From positions 1,426,001 through 1,490,000 of the forward strand of contig NZ_VIWO01000001.1 of the NCBI RefSeq assembly GCF_007829335.1: DNA of 64,000 nt, read 5' to 3'. The notes under the pieces are model-generated. The model saw only the letters and a list, made by a program, of their open reading frames with translations. It had not been told where the DNA came from and did no database searches. The position numbers were made by a program, and so were the translations under genes. Below are positions 53,053 to 61,847 of the stretch, in pieces (the stretch's first letter is position 1; each line of letters starts with the position of its first letter). The stretch comes from Chitinophaga polysaccharea. Lineage in GTDB: Bacteria; Bacteroidota; Bacteroidia; Chitinophagales; Chitinophagaceae.

Positions 53053-54168
53053 ATGAGTTTACGCCACTGGCTTTTAATTTTATTTATCTTCTGCGCTTGC
53101 CGGCAACCAACCACCAAATCCTTGCCCTACTGGGTACAGGAAGCATTTAGCATCGATAGTATGCAGCCGGCAAAGTTATCGCCCCGTTTCCGGGATGGCT
53201 ATGTACTCTTGAGTCAGCGCGACGATCCGGGCGCATTATTTCTCCTCAACAGCAAAGGGCAGGTGGTTTGGTTCCACCAGGTAAAAGGCACCGGTTTTAA
53301 AACCGCACATTTTACGGCCAATAAAACATTTCTCTGTATCCTGGGCGGCAAGGAATACGCCACCAGTTACGGCAACCAGATATTGGAAATATCGCTGGCG
53401 GGCGACACCCTGTTAAATCTCCGCAAAGGACAAGGGGACTTTACTGCCAACGCACATCATGAGGTGCTGTTAAATCCCGATAATAACATTGTGCTGTTAA
53501 GTACCGTGGAGAAAGTTCTTGATCTCAGTGCTGCCGGTGGCAGCACCCGCGACACCGTTAAAAGCGATGGTATTCTCGTGCTGGATCGCAAAGGTCATAA
53601 GCTGTGGGAATGGACAGTTTTTGATGCTTTAAGTCCACTAACGGATACGGCTATACTACATACGCGTACGGACTGGATGCATGCCAACAGTCTTAGTTAC
53701 GATAAAGATGGCAACTATCTCATTTCCTTTTACAACAACGGACAAATATGGAAGCTGGATGTCCACACAGGTCGCGTGATCTGGAAGTTTGGTCGTGGCG
53801 GCGATTTTAGCTATCCCGAATCGGCTGCTTTCGATATGGGGCATGCAGTGCATATCAACAGCGAAAATGACCTGATGTTGTTTGATAACGGCGTATCCCA
53901 CCAACTGTCACAAACACTCAGTTTCCACCTGGATGAGCAAAATAAAACAGCTACTGTAAATATCCATTCTCCCTTACCCGGTTATTTATTTAATGATCGC
54001 ATGGGAAGCGCTTACCTGGTGGATAAGGACAACCTGTTGCAATGTTGTTCAAAACGCAATACGGTTTTGCTGACCGACCGGCATGGCACACCGCTGTGGC
54101 AGCTGCGTTGCACGTTTATTCCTTACCGGGCAGAGTTTATTCCTAAGGAAGCTTTACCTGGTTTATAG
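53053..54168 (+). CDS. Arylsulfotransferase-like (ASST) lipoprotein
   Basis: 371 residues. Short lipoprotein signal with FCAC near residue 16. Six-bladed propeller repeats of ASST type are visible: GALFLLNSKGQVVWFHQV, GILVLDRKGHKLWEWTVF, and the hallmark DWMHANSLSYDKDGNYLIS with His210, corresponding to a substrate or sulfohistidine position, then GRVIWKFGRGGDF. Bacterial ASSTs move sulfate between phenols without PAPS, but many Bacteroidota relatives are untested. It lies 37 bp before the diheme cytochrome gene, in the same direction, so the two are probably one unit. Confidence 0.85.
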   Translation: MSLRHWLLILFIFCACRQPTTKSLPYWVQEAFSIDSMQPAKLSPRFRDGYVLLSQRDDPGALFLLNSKGQVVWFHQVKGTGFKTAHFTANKTFLCILGGKEYATSYGNQILEISLAGDTLLNLRKGQGDFTANAHHEVLLNPDNNIVLLSTVEKVLDLSAAGGSTRDTVKSDGILVLDRKGHKLWEWTVFDALSPLTDTAILHTRTDWMHANSLSYDKDGNYLISFYNNGQIWKLDVHTGRVIWKFGRGGDFSYPESAAFDMGHAVHINSENDLMLFDNGVSHQLSQTLSFHLDEQNKTATVNIHSPLPGYLFNDRMGSAYLVDKDNLLQCCSKRNTVLLTDRHGTPLWQLRCTFIPYRAEFIPKEALPGL

Positions 54169-54205
54169 TATAAAATTTTTTCGGAAGATAAATACCTGGC
54201 CTATT

Positions 54206-55213
54206 ATGAAGAGTTCACTACGTATCGTTACCGGTGGTTTCCTGCTGGCTACTGCCGCCACCGTATTTTATTCCTGCCGTACAAAGGTGCAGGAAGAAGA
54301 AAAAGAGAAGGAGAAAATGCCGGTGATAGCCGCTGCGTTATTGCAGGTAGATAGCACGGCTATCCCTAAGGATAAATTTGGAGAGGAAGTAAAATATGGG
54401 CAACAGCTCATGTACAACACAGCCTACTACATAGGTCCGGAAGGTATCAATGGGAAGTACCTTGGCAATAAAATGAATTGTACCAACTGTCATCAACAGG
54501 GAGGGACCAAGCCTTTTTCCTTTAACCTCATGCTGTCGCACGAAGACTATCCCCAGTACCGCGCCAGGGAAGGAAAAGTACTGACCCTGGCGGAAAGGGT
54601 GAACAATTGCGTTACCCGCCCGCATAACGGCCGTCCGTTACCGCTCGACAGTAAAGAGATGGTAGCATTTCTGTCGTACTTCAGGTGGATTAACAGCTTT
54701 GTGCCGAAAGACAAGCCTTTTAAAGGCCAGAAAAACCTGTTGGTAACGCTACCTGATATAGCGGCTAACCCGGAGCATGGCGCGCTGCTGTATGAGCAAC
54801 ATTGTGCGCGTTGTCATGGCAAGGAAGGAGAGGGACAATTGCGCCCCGACCAGGTTACCTATACCTACCCGCCCTTATGGGGAAAATATGGATACCAGCC
54901 GGGATCCAGTATGCACCGCATTATTAAACAGGCGCAATGGCTGAAAGCCAATATGCCGTATGATAAGGCTACCTGGGATAAGCCTTTCCTCAGCGACGCC
55001 GAAGCCATGGATATTGCCGCTTTTGTAAACGACGATAGCCGCCACCAGCGCCCCGATATAAAGAACTTTGATTATCCGCATAAGGAAGAAAAAGCATTGG
55101 ACTATGATAAAGGTCCGTTTGCTGATACTTTTTCCGTGGCCCAGCATAAGTTTGGCCCCTATCAACCGGTAATTGATTACTGGAAGGCGAAGGGCATGAA
55201 AGCCAGTTATTGA
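54206..55213 (+). CDS. TsdA-like diheme cytochrome c lipoprotein
   Basis: 335 residues from the ATG at 54206. Lipobox-like FYSC at 24. The first heme motif is C92-TNC-H96, the second C200-ARC-H204. Between them is RVNNCVTRPHNGRPLP with Cys135, placed like the heme-ligating Cys of TsdA thiosulfate dehydrogenases, and the following EMVAFLSYFRWINS helix matches that family. TsdA oxidises thiosulfate to tetrathionate or runs in reverse. A fused acidic linker (EEEKEKEK) near 30-37 spaces it from the membrane. Thiosulfate is the best guess for substrate, not proven. It follows the ASST-like gene. Confidence 0.87.
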   Translation: MKSSLRIVTGGFLLATAATVFYSCRTKVQEEEKEKEKMPVIAAALLQVDSTAIPKDKFGEEVKYGQQLMYNTAYYIGPEGINGKYLGNKMNCTNCHQQGGTKPFSFNLMLSHEDYPQYRAREGKVLTLAERVNNCVTRPHNGRPLPLDSKEMVAFLSYFRWINSFVPKDKPFKGQKNLLVTLPDIAANPEHGALLYEQHCARCHGKEGEGQLRPDQVTYTYPPLWGKYGYQPGSSMHRIIKQAQWLKANMPYDKATWDKPFLSDAEAMDIAAFVNDDSRHQRPDIKNFDYPHKEEKALDYDKGPFADTFSVAQHKFGPYQPVIDYWKAKGMKASY

Positions 55214-55238
55214 AGCCCTATTTAATCCCTATGTCAGC

Positions 55239-55275
55239 AAAAAGGTTGTTCCACGATGATGGAACAACCTTTTTT
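55239..55275 (+). terminator. Intrinsic terminator after the TsdA-like gene
   Basis: A 14-bp stem (55239-55252 with 55261-55274) around ACGATGAT, ending in six T residues. Confidence 0.9.
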
Positions 55276-55295
55276 ATGCCCGTAGTTAACCCGGA

Positions 55296-57086
55296 TTATT
55301 TTTGTGCAGCTGCCCAGCGGGCCATTTTCTGTTCCAGTACAGAAAGCGGTACACAGCCATCTTTCAATAGCTCATCGTGGAAAGAAGACAGGCTGAATTT
55401 ACTGCCCAGGGCAGTAGTGTATTTATTGCGTAGCTCACGTATTTTCAGTTCCCCGATTTTATAAGAAAGCGCCTGCGCCGGAATGGCCATATAGCGCTCA
55501 ATTTCAGCGGTGGCTTCCTGTTCAGATAACGGTTCGTTATCCATCATATATTTGATAGCTTGTTCGCGGGTCCAGCCTTTAGTATGCATGCCAACGTCAA
55601 CGACTAAACGAATAGCGCGATGTATTTCGTCGGTTAGCCGGCCAAAGTACATATAGGGATCGGTGTACAGGCCCAGCTCTTTCCCAAGGCTTTCGCAATA
55701 GAGTGCATATCCTTCGCCATAGGCGCCAATCCAGGAGAAGCGGCGGAACCTGGGCAGGGAATCATTTTCCTGTTGCAGGGAGATCTGGAAGTGGTGTCCG
55801 GGAATGGCTTCATGCAGGAAGAGGCATTCCATGCCGGTGTAAGAAAACTGTGTGGCATCGAGGATGGGCACATAGAATACGCCGGGACGGGTACCGTCAG
55901 CACTCCCCTGCATATATTCGGCTGATGCCGATGCAGCCCGGTAGGCTTCGGTTTGCCGGATTTCGAATGGTGTTTTAGGGAGATGACCGTACATCTTTTT
56001 TACACCGGGCATGATTTTATTTTCGATGGCTTTGAATGAATCGAGAATCGCCGCAGGTGTTTTAAATATGCGTAGTTTTTTATCCGTACGAACAGCGGCA
56101 AAAAATGCCGGTAAGTCGCCCTGGAAGCCGGTGCTGTTTTTCACCGTTTCCATTTCACCCCGGATGCGGGCCACTTCTTTTTCACCCAGGTCGAAGATGG
56201 CTCCAGGGGTGAGGTCGGTAGTGGTCCAGGTTTTAACGAGGTAGGTATAATAGGTTTTACCATCTGGTATACCGCTAATGCCGCTACTGCTGCGGGCTTG
56301 GGGCAGGTATTCGTTTTGCAGGAAGGCCTGCAATTTAGCGAAGGAGGGCAGTATATATTTTTCAATAGCTGCTGTATAATCCTTTGTCAGTTGTGCTTTC
56401 ACCTCATTGCCGAGCGAGTCGGGGATCATTTTCAGCGGGGCGTAGTATACGTTATTTGCGGGGTCTTTTTTGGCCAGGTCGGTCACCTGTGGAATCACTT
56501 TTACCACCAGGCTTTTGGGCAATACATAGCCGGAGGCCATGCCACGGCGCATGTTGGCGATAGCAGTATCGGTCCATATCGCAAAGCGCTCCATACGATG
56601 CATGAAGTTGCGATAGTCTTTTTCCGTTTTGAATGGCTGAGCGGAGGTGCCGCCCGCCAGTTGGGTGAGGGTGAGCGGCAAGCAGGTAAACTGCTGCACC
56701 GGCATCAGGTGATCGTGGAAGGTAAGCCCTTCCCGGTTGATGTCGAACTCTCTCCGTAGCATATCGTAGGTAATACGGTCGTTGCCGGAGAGGGCGCTGG
56801 TATCAATCCCTTTGATGGCTTGTTGGTAGCGGGCGTAAAACGAATCGGCCTTTGCCCGAAAGCTTTCGCTGATATCTATCGGCAACTGATCGTTGTATTG
56901 ATTTTCGCCATTTTGGGTGGCCTGCAAAGGGTTGAGGGCCATGTTTTCGGCATAGTAACGACTGGCCAGGTGGTGAAGGGAATCGGCTGTGGCGGCAGGG
57001 TTGCTATGATTCCCGGGCGATTGACAGGCGCCCGCGAAAAGCGAGGCTGCGATCAACAGGTAACGCGGTTGTTGTAACTTGATCAT
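55296..57086 (-). CDS. DUF885-family zinc metallopeptidase-like lipoprotein
   Basis: 596 residues. Lipobox FAGAC near residue 21. The segment FLHEAIPGHHFQISLQQEND near residue 422-441 contains the HExxPGHH motif of DUF885, a predicted zinc site; an upstream Arg-rich GTRPGVFYVPILD stretch and a later EGYALYCESLGKELG (third metal-ligand Glu) complete the family pattern. DUF885 proteins are secreted peptidase-like enzymes of the M32/M3-like gluzincin group with little biochemistry known. It is transcribed convergently with the TsdA-like gene. The C-terminus is complete (ARWAAAQK). Confidence 0.9.
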   Translation of the reverse strand: MIKLQQPRYLLIAASLFAGACQSPGNHSNPAATADSLHHLASRYYAENMALNPLQATQNGENQYNDQLPIDISESFRAKADSFYARYQQAIKGIDTSALSGNDRITYDMLRREFDINREGLTFHDHLMPVQQFTCLPLTLTQLAGGTSAQPFKTEKDYRNFMHRMERFAIWTDTAIANMRRGMASGYVLPKSLVVKVIPQVTDLAKKDPANNVYYAPLKMIPDSLGNEVKAQLTKDYTAAIEKYILPSFAKLQAFLQNEYLPQARSSSGISGIPDGKTYYTYLVKTWTTTDLTPGAIFDLGEKEVARIRGEMETVKNSTGFQGDLPAFFAAVRTDKKLRIFKTPAAILDSFKAIENKIMPGVKKMYGHLPKTPFEIRQTEAYRAASASAEYMQGSADGTRPGVFYVPILDATQFSYTGMECLFLHEAIPGHHFQISLQQENDSLPRFRRFSWIGAYGEGYALYCESLGKELGLYTDPYMYFGRLTDEIHRAIRLVVDVGMHTKGWTREQAIKYMMDNEPLSEQEATAEIERYMAIPAQALSYKIGELKIRELRNKYTTALGSKFSLSSFHDELLKDGCVPLSVLEQKMARWAAAQK

Positions 57087-57135
57087 GTGTGTGGGTTGTG
57101 AATAAGCAGTAATTTACCGTTTTATCCAAAGAAAA

Positions 57136-57161
57136 AAGCTTTCCGAAGAATCGGAAAGCTT
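57136..57161 (-). terminator. Terminator of the DUF1080 gene
   Basis: AAGCTTTCCG and CGGAAAGCTT flank a six-base loop; on the minus strand a run of T follows, as expected for closing the DUF1080 transcript. Confidence 0.75.
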
Positions 57162-57201
57162 ATTTAGAACAGTGAACAATGAAAAAAAAGATAAAAAAAT
57201 A

Positions 57202-58569
57202 TTATTTAAGATTTTTTATGCGAATACTTTTGAAAGAAACCTCATTGCCGTGATCCTGTAACAGGATATGTCCTTCCGGCCACAGTCCAAAATTCTTCCA
57301 GTTTTTATACTTGCTGATGGCCACCAGGTCTTTGAAGGCTTGGGAGCCACGCTCGTATTCCAGTACTTTAAACCCATTTAACCAATGTTCTACGTGGTTA
57401 TTTGGATACACAATAATACGACCTTTGTTCCATTCTCCAATAGGGTTGATGGCACGTTTTTCCTGTTTTCTTGTCATGAGATCGTAAAGGCTTGCTAACG
57501 TGCGGTTTCCATCGCGTCCTAATTTGGCATCCGGGTGCTTTTCGTCGTCCAATACCTGGTATTCCAGCCCGATAGCCGACTTACCCCCGGTTTCGTAGGT
57601 TTCGCTCACAAAGTATTTTACGCCGCTATTCGCGCCTGGCGTGAGTTTGAACATAAATTCCAGTTCAAAGGCGCCATATTGTTTTTCGGTCACAATGTCG
57701 CCGCCGCTGCCTTCCTCATCTCCATTGGAATGTTGGATGGTCAATACCCCATCGTTGATCACCCAGCCTTTATCAGGGAAAGTTTTTTTGTACACGCCTC
57801 TCCAGCCTTTGGAGGTTTTGCCATCCCACAGCAGTTGGAAGCCGTTTTTCTTTTCCTGACCGGAAATGGTGTTATCCACATTGTTAACTACGTAGATATT
57901 ATCGTATGGCGAATACTGGGAAGGAGCCGGATTTTCGATGATCCGGATATTTTTCCAGTAGATATTTTTATTGTCATCTTCTGCTTTTTTGCCGATACCA
58001 TGTACCTGGAGGGCAATAAAGCCTTTAGGCAGGGCAGTGTCCACCAGGTGGGCGGTAGGTATGCCGTTTACCCAAGTACGCATTTCATTTCCCCGGCACT
58101 CGATACGGTATTTATTCCAACCGTCTTTTTTGAAGGCCTGCTGTCCCGCCGGGTTCAGCTCCATCGGGTATTGCCAGCCCCTGCGGCCTTCTTCATAAAT
58201 ACCGCCGCTCCATTTGCGGTCAGACGGGTCTATTTCCATCTGGTAGCCGAATACACGTCCGTTCTGGTAGTCGGGCCTGCTTTGGCTGCGGAATTGGATG
58301 CCGGAGTTAAACTCCTTTCCCAGCTTGAATTCCAGCTCCAGGATAAAGTCGCCGTACTCTTTCTCTGTGGCCAGGAATGAATTTGGTGTATTCATTACCG
58401 TAGTACCCACAATTTCACCGTTCTGTGCATTGTATTTTGCCTCACCTCCCAGCTGTTTCCAGCCTTTCAGGTCTTTACCATTGAAAAGTTGATGCCACTG
58501 GGCTTTCTGGGCATACAGGCCGCCGTACATGCATAGCAGGGAGCCGCATAAAAGAATCATTTTTTTCAT
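57202..58569 (-). CDS. Double-DUF1080 protein (3-keto-disaccharide hydrolase-like)
   Basis: 455 residues. Signal peptide ends near residue 20 (GGLYAQ). Two DUF1080 jelly-roll domains in tandem: the first begins [18 protein letters not shown], the second [19 protein letters not shown]; each has the [15 protein letters not shown] strand and the NSGIQF/NSGVKYF motif. The family includes hydrolases that cut 3-keto-glucosides formed by periplasmic dehydrogenases; tandem copies suggest an internal duplication. An operator-like palindrome overlaps the -33 region of its promoter; it is divergent from the fourth SusC/SusD pair with a similar site, so both may answer to one LacI-type regulator. Confidence 0.92.
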   Translation of the reverse strand: MKKMILLCGSLLCMYGGLYAQKAQWHQLFNGKDLKGWKQLGGEAKYNAQNGEIVGTTVMNTPNSFLATEKEYGDFILELEFKLGKEFNSGIQFRSQSRPDYQNGRVFGYQMEIDPSDRKWSGGIYEEGRRGWQYPMELNPAGQQAFKKDGWNKYRIECRGNEMRTWVNGIPTAHLVDTALPKGFIALQVHGIGKKAEDDNKNIYWKNIRIIENPAPSQYSPYDNIYVVNNVDNTISGQEKKNGFQLLWDGKTSKGWRGVYKKTFPDKGWVINDGVLTIQHSNGDEEGSGGDIVTEKQYGAFELEFMFKLTPGANSGVKYFVSETYETGGKSAIGLEYQVLDDEKHPDAKLGRDGNRTLASLYDLMTRKQEKRAINPIGEWNKGRIIVYPNNHVEHWLNGFKVLEYERGSQAFKDLVAISKYKNWKNFGLWPEGHILLQDHGNEVSFKSIRIKNLK

Positions 58570-58591
58570 AACTAAAATGCAATAAGAAGCT

Positions 58592-58630
58592 CAAAGTAAT
58601 CAATGAAAATGGTTTTTACAACCGATTGCA
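58592..58630 (-). promoter_or_regulatory. DUF1080 promoter with LacI-type operator
   Basis: On the minus strand TTG (58621-58619), 20 bp, then TACTTTG (58598-58592). The palindrome TACAACCGATTGCA (58617-58630) covers the -33 position, 48 bp before the start codon. Confidence 0.6.
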
Positions 58631-58705
58631 AAACATTTTTATTTTAAATATATGACGTAGTCTCCCCCGGAGACGGATGATTACTATGATTTTTAAAATA
58701 TTGTT

Positions 58706-58743
58706 TGCAAACGATTGCAGAAATGTAAAATTGTCTTATTTTG
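58706..58743 (+). promoter_or_regulatory. susC (locus 4) promoter with LacI-type operator
   Basis: TGCAAACGATTGCA (58706-58719) has perfect TGCAA/TTGCA arms. Its TTG (58715-58717) lies 19 bp before TATTTTG (58737-58743), a near match to the -7 box. The overlap suggests repression by a LacI-family dimer. Confidence 0.62.
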
Positions 58744-58818
58744 GTTCATCGAAGAACCTGAAGCGACGGCCAAAATCTAACTTAAGTATCCTTTATTCCA
58801 CTTATCACAAACTACGTT

Positions 58819-61800
58819 ATGAAAAGATCTTTCACACGTTTTGTCTGTATAATAGCATGCCTGCTATTTCAGCAACTCACCATGGCACAGGGAAATTCCT
58901 CAACGGTGGAGGGAAATGTACTGGACGCCCAAAAAATGCCACTTGTAGGGGTAACTGTTTCCATTAAGGGCAGAAGTTCCGGCACACAAACAGATGCCAA
59001 AGGACATTACCGGCTACAGGTAAAAGACCCGGCTAACGCCACGCTGGTATTCACTTTTATTGGCTTTACATCGGTAGAAGAACCTGTTAAAGGTCGTACT
59101 GCGATTCCGGTCATTCTCCAGGAGGACCGCAAAAAACTGGAAGAAATCGTGGTAGTAGGGTATGGCCAGCAAAAGAAAAAAGATGTGACCGGCGCCATTT
59201 CCTCTGTAGGCACCAAAGCTATACAGGACGTACCGGTTACCAACCCGCAACAGGCCCTGCAAGGCCGCGCTCCCGGCGTAGAAGTTATTAACAACAGCGC
59301 CAAACCAGGCGATGAGCCACAGGTACGTATCCGCGGTACCCGCTCCCTGTCGGCCGGCAACGACCCGCTCTATGTAGTAGATGGTATTCCCTACGCTGGT
59401 AACCTCAGCGATATCGGCACCGGAGTAATACAATCGATGGATATTTTGAAAGATGCCTCTGCTACTGCCATTTATGGTTCCAGGGGCGCCAATGGCGTAG
59501 TGCTCATTACCACCCAACGCGGTAAGCTGGGCAAACCCGTGGTGTCTTACTCCGGCTCCTACGGTTATGTACAACAATTAGGAGAAACAGATATGATGGA
59601 CGCCAACCGCTTCATAGAAATGCGCCGCGAAGCCAACCGCACCATCGGCAAGTACAACGACAATAACCGCGACTCTTCCGACGCCGTTATCTTTAACGCC
59701 ACCGAACTGGCCAATATTAAGAAAGGAACAAACGTGGACTGGCAAAAGCTCATGATCTCTCCCGGATACCAAACCAACCACGCTATTTCCGTAGCAGGTG
59801 GTACGGAAAGAACCAAGTATACCGTGGGACTCGGATACTTTAAAGACCAGGGCGTATTGAAATTACAGAGCTACGAACGCTACAACATCAACCTGGGCAT
59901 CGACCAGATGATAGGCAATCGGGTACGCGTAGGGGCATCCCTGTTGGGCGCTTACAGCCTGCGCAACGGCGAAACCTACAACGGGATCGACAATGCCCTG
60001 AAAATGCTGCCTATCGCGTCGCCCTACGATGATAAAGGCAACCTCATTATCCTGCCTACCGGCGATAGCCAGCAACCCAATCCACTATTGGATTATGTGC
60101 CCGGTAACCGCGTGGAGCTGATGAAACGTTTCCGCCTCTTTACCAGTTTATACGGAGAAGTGGAAATCGTTAATGGCCTGAAATACCGGCTGAACGTAGG
60201 TCCGGACCTGCAATACTATAACTACGGCCTTTTCCAGGGTAAAAATAATACTAACCTGCTGATAGGCGGCGGCGATGCACAGGCCAGCAAAGGCAACGCA
60301 TCTACCCTGGCTTATACCATCGAAAACGTGTTAACGTATAACAAGTCTATCAAAAAGCATAACCTCGCTGCCACCGGCTTGTACAGCGTACAACGGCAAA
60401 CCGCGGATATCATGACTACCAACGTAAGAGGGATCCCGGTAGAAACACAGCAATATTTTAACCTGGGGCAGGCACTCTCCGTAACCGGCGTAACCAGCAG
60501 TCTCAGTACCTGGACTATTCTCTCTTACATGGGCCGTATTAACTATGGTTACGATGATCGTTACTTGTTAACACTCACCCTCCGCGCGGATGGCTCGTCC
60601 CGTTTTGCACCCGGAAAGAAATGGGGTTACTTCCCTTCCGTGGCAGTCGCCTGGAATATTATCAATGAAGCGCCCTTCAAAAATCAGCATACCCTGGATA
60701 ACCTGAAACTCCGCGCCAGTTACGGCCGGATCGGTAATACCGGTATCAACCCTTATGCTACGCAGGGATTGCTGACCAGGATTCCCTATTCCTACGGTGG
60801 AAAGGGCTCCCTGGGCTTTGTACCAGGAGATCTGCGCAATCCTAACCTGACCTGGGAAACCACTACGTCCACTGATATAGGCCTGGATTTCGGTTTCTTT
60901 AATGGCCGCATTACTGGTGTGGTAGAATGGTATAACCAGAAAACCACCGACCTGCTGATGCCACACCTGCTGCCCTTTAGCAATGGTTTCAACCAGGTAC
61001 TCGAAAACCTGGGTACTTCGAGGAACCGTGGATGGGAAGTAGGGCTTTCTGCGATCATCATCGATAACCCTAAAGGCTTTAGCTGGAAGATGGATGCAAA
61101 CGTTTTCAGAAACCGTTCCAAGATCCTTTCCATTGGTGGTGGAAGAAGTGCAGACGTGGGTAATGGATGGTTTGTGGGCCAGCCTACCTATGTGTATTAC
61201 GACTTTAAGAAGACAGGTATCTGGCAGGCGGAAGACGCTAAGCTGGCTGCTAAATATGGCGTAAAACCAGGAGAGATCAGGCTGGAAGATGTGAACAAAG
61301 ATAGTACGATCGATGCCAAAGACAGGCAGATATTGGGTTCACCTGAACCTAAATGGTCGGCCGGTACCACCCAACGCTTCTCTTACAAAGGCTTTGAATT
61401 ATCGATCGTAGCATTTGCCCGTATAGGCAGTATGATACGGAGTGATTTTTATTCTAACTATAATACCCTCTTCGGTCGTTACAATAACCTGAACATTGAT
61501 TATAACACGCCTTCCAATCCTACCAACGATTTCCCAAGGCCTAATGCTAACCAGGAAAGACCCAGCAACTACCAGTCGCTCAGCTATTTCGACGGCTCCT
61601 ACTTCAAAATCAGGAATATCACCCTGGCTTACAACTTGCCGGATGCACTCGTAAAACGCATGCAGATGCAGGAATTGCGCTTTAGTGTAGGCGTAAAACA
61701 ACCGCTGATCATTGCGCCTTACCGGCAACAGTGGAAAGGAATAGATCCGGAAGATGTGAATGTAATCGGTATTGATGCACCAGCCACCTGGATGCTGCAG

Positions 61801-61824
61801 TTTGGATTGAATGCGAGATTTTAA
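58819..61824 (+). CDS. SusC/RagA-type TonB-dependent transporter (locus 4)
   Basis: 1001 residues. Signal peptide to about 24 (QQLTMAQ), carboxypeptidase-D-like domain (about 28-105), plug with EEIVVVGYGQQKKKDVTGAI and VRIRGTRSLSAGNDPLYVVDG, barrel ending NARF. No STN domain, in keeping with control by a cytosolic repressor at the palindrome upstream. SusD follows by 23 bp. The divergent DUF1080 gene with a like operator suggests that the imported compound is a disaccharide or glycoside handled through 3-keto chemistry; that link is inference. Confidence 0.96.
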   Translation: MKRSFTRFVCIIACLLFQQLTMAQGNSSTVEGNVLDAQKMPLVGVTVSIKGRSSGTQTDAKGHYRLQVKDPANATLVFTFIGFTSVEEPVKGRTAIPVILQEDRKKLEEIVVVGYGQQKKKDVTGAISSVGTKAIQDVPVTNPQQALQGRAPGVEVINNSAKPGDEPQVRIRGTRSLSAGNDPLYVVDGIPYAGNLSDIGTGVIQSMDILKDASATAIYGSRGANGVVLITTQRGKLGKPVVSYSGSYGYVQQLGETDMMDANRFIEMRREANRTIGKYNDNNRDSSDAVIFNATELANIKKGTNVDWQKLMISPGYQTNHAISVAGGTERTKYTVGLGYFKDQGVLKLQSYERYNINLGIDQMIGNRVRVGASLLGAYSLRNGETYNGIDNALKMLPIASPYDDKGNLIILPTGDSQQPNPLLDYVPGNRVELMKRFRLFTSLYGEVEIVNGLKYRLNVGPDLQYYNYGLFQGKNNTNLLIGGGDAQASKGNASTLAYTIENVLTYNKSIKKHNLAATGLYSVQRQTADIMTTNVRGIPVETQQYFNLGQALSVTGVTSSLSTWTILSYMGRINYGYDDRYLLTLTLRADGSSRFAPGKKWGYFPSVAVAWNIINEAPFKNQHTLDNLKLRASYGRIGNTGINPYATQGLLTRIPYSYGGKGSLGFVPGDLRNPNLTWETTTSTDIGLDFGFFNGRITGVVEWYNQKTTDLLMPHLLPFSNGFNQVLENLGTSRNRGWEVGLSAIIIDNPKGFSWKMDANVFRNRSKILSIGGGRSADVGNGWFVGQPTYVYYDFKKTGIWQAEDAKLAAKYGVKPGEIRLEDVNKDSTIDAKDRQILGSPEPKWSAGTTQRFSYKGFELSIVAFARIGSMIRSDFYSNYNTLFGRYNNLNIDYNTPSNPTNDFPRPNANQERPSNYQSLSYFDGSYFKIRNITLAYNLPDALVKRMQMQELRFSVGVKQPLIIAPYRQQWKGIDPEDVNVIGIDAPATWMLQFGLNARF

Positions 61825-61847
61825 TCAACTCTTAAAAGGAAAACGTT

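Noticed and set aside
57535..58380. 281-residue open frame on the plus strand
   Set aside because: It is antisense to the double-DUF1080 gene, which is supported by signal peptide and two conserved domains.
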